DNA from: Nocardia uniformis NBRC 13702
GTDB taxonomy: Bacteria; Actinomycetota; Actinomycetes; Mycobacteriales; Mycobacteriaceae
Direction of reading: 5' to 3'
Assembly (NCBI RefSeq): GCF_001613345.1
Contig: NZ_BDCE01000079.1
Coordinates: 1 to 32,158, forward strand
DNA length: 32,158 bases
Position 1 is the stretch's first letter; every line of letters starts with the position of its first letter. A program made the position numbers and the translations under genes. A model generated the notes under the pieces. It worked only from the letters and a program-made list of their open reading frames with translations, made no database searches and was not told where the DNA came from. Shown in pieces: positions 7,174-12,759 of this stretch.

Positions 7174-7644
7174 ATGGATACCGCGGCCATGGGCGCACTG
7201 GTGATGGACGGCTTCAAGAAGCTCGGTTTCATCCAGTTCGCCGGGATCGAGTCGGAGGATTACGCCAGCGGTCGCAGCGTGGTCACCATGGCCGCCCGTC
7301 CCGAGCACCTCAATCACAATGGCGATGTGCACGCCGCCCTCCTCTTCGGCCTCGCCGAAACCGCCTCCATGGGTGCGGCCGTCTCCGGCATTGTCGATCT
7401 GATGGGCGATACCTTCATTGTCGCCCGCGACGGCAGGATCGAATACCTGGCTCGCGCCAAGGGCGACCTCGGCCCCTTCTTCGCCACCTCCGAACTCCCC
7501 GACGGTGCCGTCGAACTGATGCGCTCGAATATCGAATCCCGCATCGAGAACGAACTCGCGGTCCCCGTGACGATTACCGACAGCACCGGAAAAGCCGTCG
7601 CCACAGCCACTTTCACCGCCGTCATCCGCCCTCGCCGCAAGTAG
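7174..7644 (+). CDS. Hotdog-fold thioesterase, PaaI/YiiD_C type
   Basis: The product has 156 residues, one hotdog domain. GAGGAG (7163-7168) precedes ATG 7174 at a good distance. The core motif HLNHNGDVHAALLFGLAET (about residues 45-63) matches the PaaI-like HNxGxxHGGxxxxLxD/E pattern, with Asn49, Gly50 and Glu62 in the usual catalytic or CoA-binding region. A later YLARAKGDLGPFFATSELP strand completes the fold. Members hydrolyse acyl-CoA thioesters, often to release CoA from dead-end intermediates. The KstR-like site just upstream suggests a role in lipid or steroid catabolism. Substrate is unknown. Confidence 0.85.
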   Translation: MDTAAMGALVMDGFKKLGFIQFAGIESEDYASGRSVVTMAARPEHLNHNGDVHAALLFGLAETASMGAAVSGIVDLMGDTFIVARDGRIEYLARAKGDLGPFFATSELPDGAVELMRSNIESRIENELAVPVTITDSTGKAVATATFTAVIRPRRK

Positions 7645-7679
7645 CGCCCCCGGTCCGCCGACCTCGGTCCTCGAGTTCT

Positions 7680-7710
7680 GTCAATCCGGCGCACCTCCGG
7701 CCGGGTTGAC
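7680..7710. terminator. Hairpin after the thioesterase gene
   Basis: GTCAATCCGGC (7680-7690) pairs with GCCGGGTTGAC (7700-7710) over 11 bases with one G-U pair and a 9-base loop. It lies 36 bases after the thioesterase stop. There is no U-run, so termination is a guess. Nothing else was recognised between 7645 and 7869. Confidence 0.4.
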
Positions 7711-7869
7711 GAGCTGCGCGCCATCACTTCTTGTTTCGGCAGTCTCGGCGGGGGATACACGCCCCTCGGACGTCGCGTACCTCGATCCGGCCAGGAGTAG
7801 ACCGGAATGGCCGAGATGCGAGAATCCGAAGACGGGGTTGTGTAGAGATCCGATGGAGGGGGAGCGCCC

Positions 7870-8862
7870 ATGACGTACGGCAACGGTCCGATAGATCCGC
7901 GGCAGCAGGGCTGGGGGCAACCGGGCGGACAGGGCTGGGGACAGCCGAACGATCAGGGTTGGGGGCAACCGAGCGGGCAGCCGGATCAGTCCGGCGGACA
8001 CCAGATGCCGTACGGCGGCCCCTACCCGCCCGGGCCGATGTCGGACCCCTCCGCGCCGTACCAGCAGTCCCCGCACGTACAGCCGAATTGGTCCGCACCG
8101 CAACCGAATCCGCCATCCGGAAATCGCGGGCCGCTCATCGCACTCGCGGTGGTGTCGGCCATCGCTGTGGTGGTGGTCGGCGCTGTCGCGATCTGGGCGG
8201 CCAACCGCGACGATGAAGCCGATCCGGTAGCGACCGCGACCACCACCTCCGCCGTGGCCGGCACCACCACCTCGGCGAGCCCCACCACGACGACCACGTC
8301 CGCCGTTCCGACGAGTCAGGCCCCCGCCGGTGCCATCCCGAACCGCCCGTCGGTGACCCCGCCCAGGGACGGCCGCGCCGGCCCGGTGGCCGGTGTGACC
8401 TACGGTCCCGGTGAGGACCTGTACCGCTTCGATGCCTCCGGCGATGTGCCCTTCGAATACGACCTGCCGGGCACCTGGGGTTGTCTGGTCGGCAGCACCA
8501 AGATCACGGTGACGGCGGTCAAGGTCTGTCGCGACGAAACCGGCGGCACCGACGCGGGCGGCTGGATCGGTATCGACGCCTGTGCCGACAACTGCTCCGA
8601 GGCGGCCTATCTGACCTTCCGCGACAAACTCCCCATCGATGCCCCCGACTGGCGCGTCATCGACGCGAATACCCAGTACGCCGAACTCTCCGGCGACCTC
8701 AATGGCAAACAGGTGCTCCGAGTAGCCATGACCTACACCTTCGCCTCCGCGGCCGGTGGTCCCTTGGACACGATCGCCTTCGTCCAGATGACGGGCGCGC
8801 CCACGGATAAGACGACCATGCAAAAGATTTTGAACGAGGTGCGCATCCGCGCCGAGGGGTAA
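7870..8862 (+). CDS. Membrane-anchored extracellular protein with QGWGQP repeats
   Basis: The product has 330 residues. The cytoplasmic N-terminus (1-86) is rich in Gly, Gln, Pro and Trp and contains three tandem 8-residue repeats QGWGQPxx at 13-36. One membrane helix spans about 88-111 (LIALAVVSAIAVVVVGAVAI). A Thr/Ser/Pro linker (about 115-160) leads to an exported domain (about 175-330) with four cysteines (TWGCLVG, KVCRD, DACADNCSE) that could form two disulfides. This type II layout is common in actinobacterial envelope proteins. No enzymatic motif is seen. ATG 7870 follows GGAGGGGGAG (7855-7864). Confidence 0.85.
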   Translation: MTYGNGPIDPRQQGWGQPGGQGWGQPNDQGWGQPSGQPDQSGGHQMPYGGPYPPGPMSDPSAPYQQSPHVQPNWSAPQPNPPSGNRGPLIALAVVSAIAVVVVGAVAIWAANRDDEADPVATATTTSAVAGTTTSASPTTTTTSAVPTSQAPAGAIPNRPSVTPPRDGRAGPVAGVTYGPGEDLYRFDASGDVPFEYDLPGTWGCLVGSTKITVTAVKVCRDETGGTDAGGWIGIDACADNCSEAAYLTFRDKLPIDAPDWRVIDANTQYAELSGDLNGKQVLRVAMTYTFASAAGGPLDTIAFVQMTGAPTDKTTMQKILNEVRIRAEG

Positions 8863-8874
8863 GGCGAGACGGCC

Positions 8875-8891
8875 TCGCTCCGATTGGCAGG
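8875..8891. repeat. 17-bp direct repeat, left copy, bounding the decayed cassette
   Basis: TCGCTCCGATTGGCAGG here matches TCGCTCCGATCGGCAGG at 9587-9603 at 16 of 17 positions in the same orientation. On the minus strand this copy begins exactly where the truncated XRE reading frame loses homology to its intact counterpart. Confidence 0.55.
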
Positions 8892-8985
8892 CTGGCGAGC
8901 TGTCGGCCCGACAGGCTTGCCCTCCGGCGGATTTCTCGCAGGCGCTGCCCGAGTGCTTCGCGCCCGTCACGAATGGCGTCGTCAC
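8892..8985 (-). pseudogene. XRE/DUF5753 regulator remnant (5' end only, frameshifted)
   Basis: The minus strand after the DUF6879 gene encodes ALGQRLREIRRRASLSGRQL then ASL, which is the first two helices of a DUF5753-type XRE regulator. It aligns with VLGARLRELRKQAGITGVAL then ARS of the intact gene at 10993. Two lesions are visible. A base appears lost at the second codon, where GTGAC-GAC compares with GTGACAGAC in the intact gene. All sequence from the recognition helix onward is missing, replaced at 8891 by the 17-bp repeat. The lost start overlapped the DUF6879 stop as GTGA, as in the intact cassette. Confidence 0.75.
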
Positions 8986-9512
8986 TGGCGAGTGTGCACG
9001 CCGGCGATGTAGTCGACATACGGTGTAGCGAACTGCCACAGTCTGTCCCGCACATCCCGGCAGTACTTCGCGATGCCCGGATCGTCCGTGACGGCCATGC
9101 CGGCTGGCCTTCCGTCCTGGTCTACCAGGTTGAACGCGACTCGCACGTCGTCGAACAGCCACCAATCGTCCGGCGTAATCGCTCCGGCCGCGTTCCGCTG
9201 CACGTATCGGATATCTTCGCCCGCAGCCACATTGCTGCCAGTGATCGACAACAGCCATCGCTGATAGTCGGAGTGAGGGACCGTCACCACACGTACCCTA
9301 CGGACCGTGACTCCACGCGCAGCGACCTCACGCATGAGCTGAACCCAAGGCCGTATTGCGTAGTCGACAGTCTCGGGCTCTCCGTCCAGGAATCGCCGAA
9401 ACTCCGCCGACTCCGATGGGACTGCGTAGGTATCCCGTACTTCGAGATGGAAGGCGTCAGACCTGCACTCGAGAAACAAGTCGTTACTGGACTGTCCGGG
9501 GACTAGCCGCAC
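8982..9512 (-). CDS. DUF6879 family protein (first copy)
   Basis: The product has 176 residues. It matches the DUF6879 pattern: AFHLEVRDTYAVPSESAEFR near the N-terminus, then RGVTVRRVRVVTVPHSDYQR, AAGEDIRYVQR and DDWWLFDDVRVAFNLVDQDG. It parallels the second copy at 10990-11511 throughout (AFHLETRDEY, RGVTMQRARIITVPHTRYID, AAGEDVRWLPR, DDYWLVDDHAVAYSLFDSGD). GTG 9512 is preceded by GGGAGGAAG. The function of DUF6879 is not established; such genes commonly sit next to DUF5753-type XRE regulators. Here the partner XRE gene and the small upstream gene are both truncated, so this gene looks orphaned although its own frame is intact. Confidence 0.8.
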   Translation of the reverse strand: MRLVPGQSSNDLFLECRSDAFHLEVRDTYAVPSESAEFRRFLDGEPETVDYAIRPWVQLMREVAARGVTVRRVRVVTVPHSDYQRWLLSITGSNVAAGEDIRYVQRNAAGAITPDDWWLFDDVRVAFNLVDQDGRPAGMAVTDDPGIAKYCRDVRDRLWQFATPYVDYIAGVHTRQ

Positions 9513-9586
9513 GGTAGAACTTCCTCCCTAGTCGCGGCACCTCGATCGCTGCCTCATCGGTAGCCATTGTCAGCTGATCCAGCGTT
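9484..9586 (-). pseudogene. C-terminal remnant of the small gene that precedes DUF6879
   Basis: The minus-strand frame ending at the TAA at 9484 reads ETLDQLTMATDEAAIEVPRL then GRKFYRAA. It resembles the end of the small protein that precedes the second DUF6879 gene (ALARMNIPGHEIAVEVPIGR), sharing the E-x-A-[VI]-E-V-P-x-x-GR core and overlapping the DUF6879 start in the same way. The rest of the gene is missing, cut at the 17-bp repeat (9587-9603). An alternative is a genuine 27-residue ORF from ATG 9553. Confidence 0.5.
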
Positions 9587-9603
9587 TCGCTCCGATCGGC
9601 AGG
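9587..9603. repeat. 17-bp direct repeat, right copy
   Basis: TCGCTCCGATCGGCAGG pairs with the left copy at 8875-8891 (16 of 17 identical). Together they bound a 729-bp block holding the small-gene remnant, DUF6879 and the XRE remnant. Both truncations end at a repeat copy. Confidence 0.55.
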
Positions 9604-9708
9604 TTCACGCGATCATCGCAATACGCTCGAGTTCGAGAGGTTGCGGCGGTCGTGTCGCTTACGGAGGATTCGGCGGCACCCGCGCGGGTTCGAGGTACCG
9701 TGTCGCCC

Positions 9709-10122
9709 ATGATCGGGGCTCTTGTGTTCGATGTGAGACGCGCGAGTACGGGACATGTGCCGATTGGCTTGGCGTACCGCGGCATACGTTTGTCTCTGTA
9801 TTCGGTGCCGTGATTGCCCAGGGGCAGGACTACCGGGATGCATTCCAAGTCTTCCGCCCCGGCTTCGATCTGACTCAGGAACGAGAAGCTCGAGCGCAAG
9901 CCGGACAGCCGGAAACCTACAGCGAAGAAGATCGTCTACGTGGGCGATCGCATCGACAACGATGTTGCGCCCGCGAAGGCGGCCGGGATGCGGACCGCCT
10001 ACATTCAGCGCGGCCCCTGGGGTTGGATCCATCGGGATAGGCCAGAGGTCGCGGAGCTTTCCGATTGGAAGATCCGCAACCGCAACACATTGCCGGAAAG
10101 TGTTGCGGCAGAGAACAACTGA
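9709..10122 (+). pseudogene. HAD-superfamily hydrolase pseudogene with two internal deletions
   Basis: Three pieces in different frames reconstruct a HAD hydrolase. From ATG 9709, MIGALVFDV gives the start of the catalytic Asp motif. From 9735, ETREYGTCADWLGVPRHTF runs on to FQVFRPGFDLTQEREARAQ and AGQPETYSEED. From about 9925, KKIVYVGDRIDNDVAPAKAA runs on to GMRTAYIQRGPWGWIHRD and ELSDWKIRN to a stop at 10122. The first break removes the second Asp and flap of motif I. The second removes the middle third, including motifs II and III, leaving 138 codons against an expected 220 or so. The joins look like deletions between short repeats (GAGAC at the first; a GAAGAAGATC-like sequence at the second). 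It cannot encode an active phosphatase. Confidence 0.85.
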
Positions 10123-10144
10123 TCAACACAGAGGGCAACGAACG

Positions 10145-10993
10145 CTATCGATACCGGGTGTCGCTCCCGCGCCGGTCGATGGCGGCCTGGATGAGCACAC
10201 GGGCGGCCGCTCCGTAGGCTGCCTGCGCCTGTAGCGCGGCCCATGCCTTTTCGTAATAGGCAAGCTCACGAGGCTGTGTGATCGTCAGTTCGGCCGATAC
10301 GGTTTCGACTCGTATGGTGTGACGGTCGAACATCGTGAAACTCGGTATCACATATATGAATTCGCGCTCTAGAGGCACAATGCCGAGAGTCACGCGGGGC
10401 CAGGTCACCACCTCGAGCAGGTGCCTGAGCTGACCGACGCGCACCGCCTCGTCACCGACGCGGGTGTATAGCGCAGCCTGGTCCAGCAACAGGTGAAAGT
10501 GATGCTTGGGATCGTGCAAGACCTGCTGACGACGGATACGGGAGTTGACGGCATCGGCCAGGTCGTCGGTACCGCCGACGAATTCGATGCATCGGGCCAG
10601 GATCTCGGTGGCGTAGTCGCGGGTCTGCAACCATGCGAATGGGATCGGCTGGGCGTATCCGCGAATCAGGCTGGCGCTGGTGTCCAGCCGCAGGCCTCGG
10701 CGCTGACGTGGGGCGTGACCACCGGCGGTGATGCGTTTCCACTCCTGGTAGGCGGCGTGGACATTGCGAACAGTGGCAATCAGATCAGGCAACTGGAAAT
10801 CGGCACCAGCGATGCGGCACCAGTCGGCTAGATCCTGTTCACTCGGAAGTTGTTGGCCGCACTCGATTTTCGAAACCTTGGACTGTGGCCACTCGGCCGA
10901 GCGCGCGAGGGCTACACCGGTGATGCCCGCCTGCTTGCGGAGTTCGCGCAGACGGGCACCGAGGACACGCCGAGTTTCGTCGATGTCTGTCAC
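10145..10993 (-). CDS. XRE-family regulator with DUF5753 domain
   Basis: The start is GTG 10993, which overlaps the upstream DUF6879 stop as GTGA, giving 282 residues; longer in-frame starts run into that gene. The helix-turn-helix (about residues 8-65) reads LGARLRELRKQAGITGVALA then RSAEWPQSKVSKIECGQQLP. The DUF5753 domain (about 100-270) includes ILARCIEFVGGTDDLADAVN, RRQQVLHDP, FHLLLDQAALYTRVGDEAV, RVTLGIVPLERE and the closing VETVSAELTITQPRELAYYE. Proteins of this WhiJ/Scr1-like class occur in many copies in actinomycetes with small partner genes, acting in development or toxin-antitoxin-like pairs. It is translationally coupled to DUF6879 here. Confidence 0.92.
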   Translation of the reverse strand: MTDIDETRRVLGARLRELRKQAGITGVALARSAEWPQSKVSKIECGQQLPSEQDLADWCRIAGADFQLPDLIATVRNVHAAYQEWKRITAGGHAPRQRRGLRLDTSASLIRGYAQPIPFAWLQTRDYATEILARCIEFVGGTDDLADAVNSRIRRQQVLHDPKHHFHLLLDQAALYTRVGDEAVRVGQLRHLLEVVTWPRVTLGIVPLEREFIYVIPSFTMFDRHTIRVETVSAELTITQPRELAYYEKAWAALQAQAAYGAAARVLIQAAIDRRGSDTRYR

Positions 10994-11511
10994 GTCCGGT
11001 ACTGGTCGTGGGGAACCGCGCGAGCCCAGACACGATCGCGGATGGCACGAGCAGACCCGACGATCGCCGGGTCGCTGGTGACGGCCCCACCGATGAACCA
11101 GTCGCCGGAGTCGAACAGGCTGTAGGCGACGGCGTGGTCGTCGACGAGCCAATAATCGTCGGCGATCGAGTCGTCAGGGTCGGCCTGGTCGCGTGGCAGC
11201 CAGCGCACGTCTTCACCTGCGGCGATGTTGTACGGCGCGAGCGCGTGCTCATAGTCGATATAGCGGGTGTGCGGCACGGTAATGATGCGTGCCCGTTGCA
11301 TCGTTACGCCTCGGCCGGTGAGGTTCTGGACGAAGTTCTCCCATGAGTGGAACCACGGACCGTACGGGTCCGTCGTCTTGCCCGCTAGGAAGTCCTGGAC
11401 CGCCTGGTCTTCGGATTCGGAGCTGTATTCGTCGCGTGTCTCGAGGTGGAATGCGCGGGACTTCGCGCTGGCGACGAATGCGGCGAGTTCGTCACGGCCG
11501 AGCTGGCGCAT
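10990..11511 (-). CDS. DUF6879 family protein (second copy, intact cassette)
   Basis: The product has 173 residues. Family landmarks are SRAFHLETRDEYSSESEDQA near residue 18, WFHSWENFVQNLTGRGVTMQ, RIITVPHTRYIDYEHALAPY, NIAAGEDVRWLPRDQA and DDYWLVDDHAVAYSLFDSGD. ATG 11511 is preceded by GAGAGGTGA inside the end of the upstream gene; the overlap with that gene is 20 bases, and the stop overlaps the XRE start by 4. The tight chain suggests the three products are made together, possibly as a complex or a regulator with its effector. No catalytic motif is evident. The first copy at 8982-9512 is a clear paralogue. Confidence 0.85.
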   Translation of the reverse strand: MRQLGRDELAAFVASAKSRAFHLETRDEYSSESEDQAVQDFLAGKTTDPYGPWFHSWENFVQNLTGRGVTMQRARIITVPHTRYIDYEHALAPYNIAAGEDVRWLPRDQADPDDSIADDYWLVDDHAVAYSLFDSGDWFIGGAVTSDPAIVGSARAIRDRVWARAVPHDQYRT

Positions 11512-11815
11512 TCGGCGTCACCTCTCGTCCAATCGGTACCTCGACCGCGATCTCGTGCCCAGGGATGTTCATGCGTGCCAACGCTTCCGGATCGGTGATG
11601 GGTTCGCCACCGAGAAGGAACCAGCCGTCACCGGTGTCGGTGAGCCCGGACAAGCACGTGCCGGGTTCGACGTAGGCGAGCAGGGTATGTGGGATCGCAA
11701 CCTGCCGCGGGTCGTCGGTTTTCAATCCTTGTGCGGCGTAGGTCGCGTGGTCGGTTTTCCACAGTCGCGGCGATCCGAGATCGCCCGTCGGGCCACCAAG
11801 AAGTTCTACCTTCAT
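11492..11815 (-). CDS. Small conserved-context protein upstream of DUF6879
   Basis: I chose ATG 11815 (MKVELLGG), with GAAGG about 7 bases upstream, giving 107 residues. The frame stays open further upstream to 12289, but codon use becomes unlike coding DNA there. The product contains SPRLWKTDHATYAAQGLKTD, IPHTLLAYVEPGTCLSGLTD, GDGWFLLGGEPITDPEALAR and IPGHEIAVEVPIGREV. It is acidic and probably a compact beta-rich domain. I do not recognise the family. A remnant of the same C-terminus lies before the first DUF6879 gene, so the three-gene order looks conserved. A longer N-terminus starting near 11990 is possible. Confidence 0.65.
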   Translation of the reverse strand: MKVELLGGPTGDLGSPRLWKTDHATYAAQGLKTDDPRQVAIPHTLLAYVEPGTCLSGLTDTGDGWFLLGGEPITDPEALARMNIPGHEIAVEVPIGREVTPNAPARP

Positions 11816-12020
11816 GACGAGACCTTCAATTCTGAAAGAGGGAATATCGCAACCATTCTCGCTGATGTGCGTGATCATTTCGGCCAGTTGGAGAATATTC
11901 GAGAATACTCGTTGCTCCTGAAAGTCTGCGACTTCTACCGTCCACGTAGGCGCTTGGGGCCGGTGCTTGTCGTCCCGGTCCCGAGATGCCACCCACCGAC
12001 GAGGACGACGAGGGACGACG
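11816..12020. promoter_or_regulatory. AT-richer divergent control region of the DUF6879-XRE cassette
   Basis: This 205-base gap separates the minus-strand cassette from the plus-strand winged-helix gene and is visibly poorer in G+C than its surroundings between 11820 and 11940. It contains tandem 10-base repeats GAGAATATTC (11891-11900) and GAGAATACTC (11901-11910); the first has the perfect palindrome GAATATTC. These are candidate operators for the XRE or winged-helix protein. No clear -35/-10 pair was assigned. Confidence 0.45.
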
Positions 12021-12281
12021 ATGGCGTTGACCGAATCAGAAGCCAAAGTGCTTGGAGTGTTGTCCAGCCTGGGACCAACGCAAGCGGCGACCGTCCGGCA
12101 GCTGTGTGAAGAAGTCGGACTCACCGCTGAGACGGTGCGGCGTGTCCTGCGGGCGCTGTCACGCGACAGTTTCGCGGTGGTCTCGCACCGGAGTCCGCCG
12201 CAGTGGCGGGCCACGTCGACCGGACGGCGCGTGATGAAAGATCGGCCGCTGCGGGAGTATGTGCCGAGGGCCGTCCGATGA
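12021..12281 (+). CDS. Small winged-helix DNA-binding protein
   Basis: ATG 12021 is chosen for GAGGG (12010-12014) at 6 bases. The 86-residue product is one winged-helix domain. ALTESEAKVLGVLSSLGPTQ forms helix 1, ATVRQLCEEVGLTAETVRRV then LRALSRD gives the helix-turn-helix, and FAVVSHRSPPQWRATSTGRR is the wing. The fold resembles MarR/ArsR-like or replication-initiator winged helices. There is no ligand domain. Its stop overlaps the next start as ATGA, so the two are translationally coupled. It diverges from the DUF6879-XRE cassette and may bind the region between them. Confidence 0.8.
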   Translation: MALTESEAKVLGVLSSLGPTQAATVRQLCEEVGLTAETVRRVLRALSRDSFAVVSHRSPPQWRATSTGRRVMKDRPLREYVPRAVR

Positions 12282-12559
12282 GTCCGCAACCGACCGCTAT
12301 CGGGTATCTCCGTCGCGATGTGTCAGGCATCCGGCAGGAATGGGACGAGACGCATATCCGCAGCCTCGCACGCAGATTCGGCTACGACCTCGCCAAGATC
12401 GTTGCCTTCGGCCCCGACACCGATGCGCCGATCACGCGGCTGATCAACGTCGCCCGCACTGTCGACGCGGTGATCGTCCCGAGCGTCGAGCACTTCGACG
12501 GCGGCGCTGTGCCTGGACCGCTGGTGAAGGTCGCCGATTACCAGCCGAAGGCCGGGTAA
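12278..12559 (+). CDS. Resolvase-like (serine-recombinase N-domain) small protein
   Basis: ATG 12278 overlaps the previous stop. The 93-residue product looks like a stand-alone, degenerate serine-recombinase catalytic fold: TAIGYLRRDVSGIRQEWDE as the first strand and loop, HIRSLARRFGYDLAKIVAFG as the following helix and strand, then RLINVARTVDAVIVPSVEHF. In true recombinases the nucleophile lies in Y-x-R-x-S; here the equivalent is YLRRD, so the serine is replaced unless the later Ser substitutes. No DNA-binding domain follows. It is therefore unlikely to recombine DNA and more likely is a small partner or regulatory domain of the winged-helix protein. Confidence 0.7.
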   Translation: MSPQPTAIGYLRRDVSGIRQEWDETHIRSLARRFGYDLAKIVAFGPDTDAPITRLINVARTVDAVIVPSVEHFDGGAVPGPLVKVADYQPKAG

Positions 12560-12684
12560 ATCCAGAGCCCTTCGTTCCTGACAAGGCGCCCCGCCCACCG
12601 CTTACAGGCGCGATGATTCCGATTCCGCTGGCACGTGGGCGATGCGGGTCCTCGGCATCGAGTGGGTTCTTCTCGCAACACGAA

Positions 12685-12721
12685 AGTGCCCCAACCGCAA
12701 GGTTATTGCGATTGGGGCACT
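12685..12721. terminator. Bidirectional terminator hairpin between resolvase-like gene and fprB
   Basis: AGTGCCCCAA (12685-12694) pairs perfectly with TTGGGGCACT (12712-12721). An inner CGCAA/TTGCG stem continues past one C-A mismatch to a GGTTA loop. Short T-runs lie on both sides (CACTTTTCG to the right; TTTCG on the complement to the left), so it can serve both converging genes. The rest of 12560-12759 shows nothing recognisable. Confidence 0.8.
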
Positions 12722-12759
12722 CACTTTTCGACTCGGGATTCGACCGTAACGGCCGGCTC

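Noticed and set aside
7681..9258. Minus-strand 525-codon open frame
   Set aside because: It lies antisense to the real 330-residue gene at 7870 and runs into the wrong frame of the DUF6879 gene. Such long antisense frames are common in GC-rich DNA.
11816..12289. N-terminal extension of the small gene before DUF6879 up to 12289
   Set aside because: The extension would cover the divergent winged-helix gene, and codon use there is AT-richer and unlike coding DNA. The stretch 11816-11990 remains possible but less likely.
12278..12559. Active site-specific recombinase
   Set aside because: At 93 residues it lacks a DNA-binding domain, and the expected catalytic serine in Y-x-R-x-S is Asp.
12685..12721. 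Possible tRNA or riboswitch fold because of the long stem
   Set aside because: There is only one stem-loop, without a T-arm, anticodon arm or CCA end. Its place between converging genes fits a terminator.
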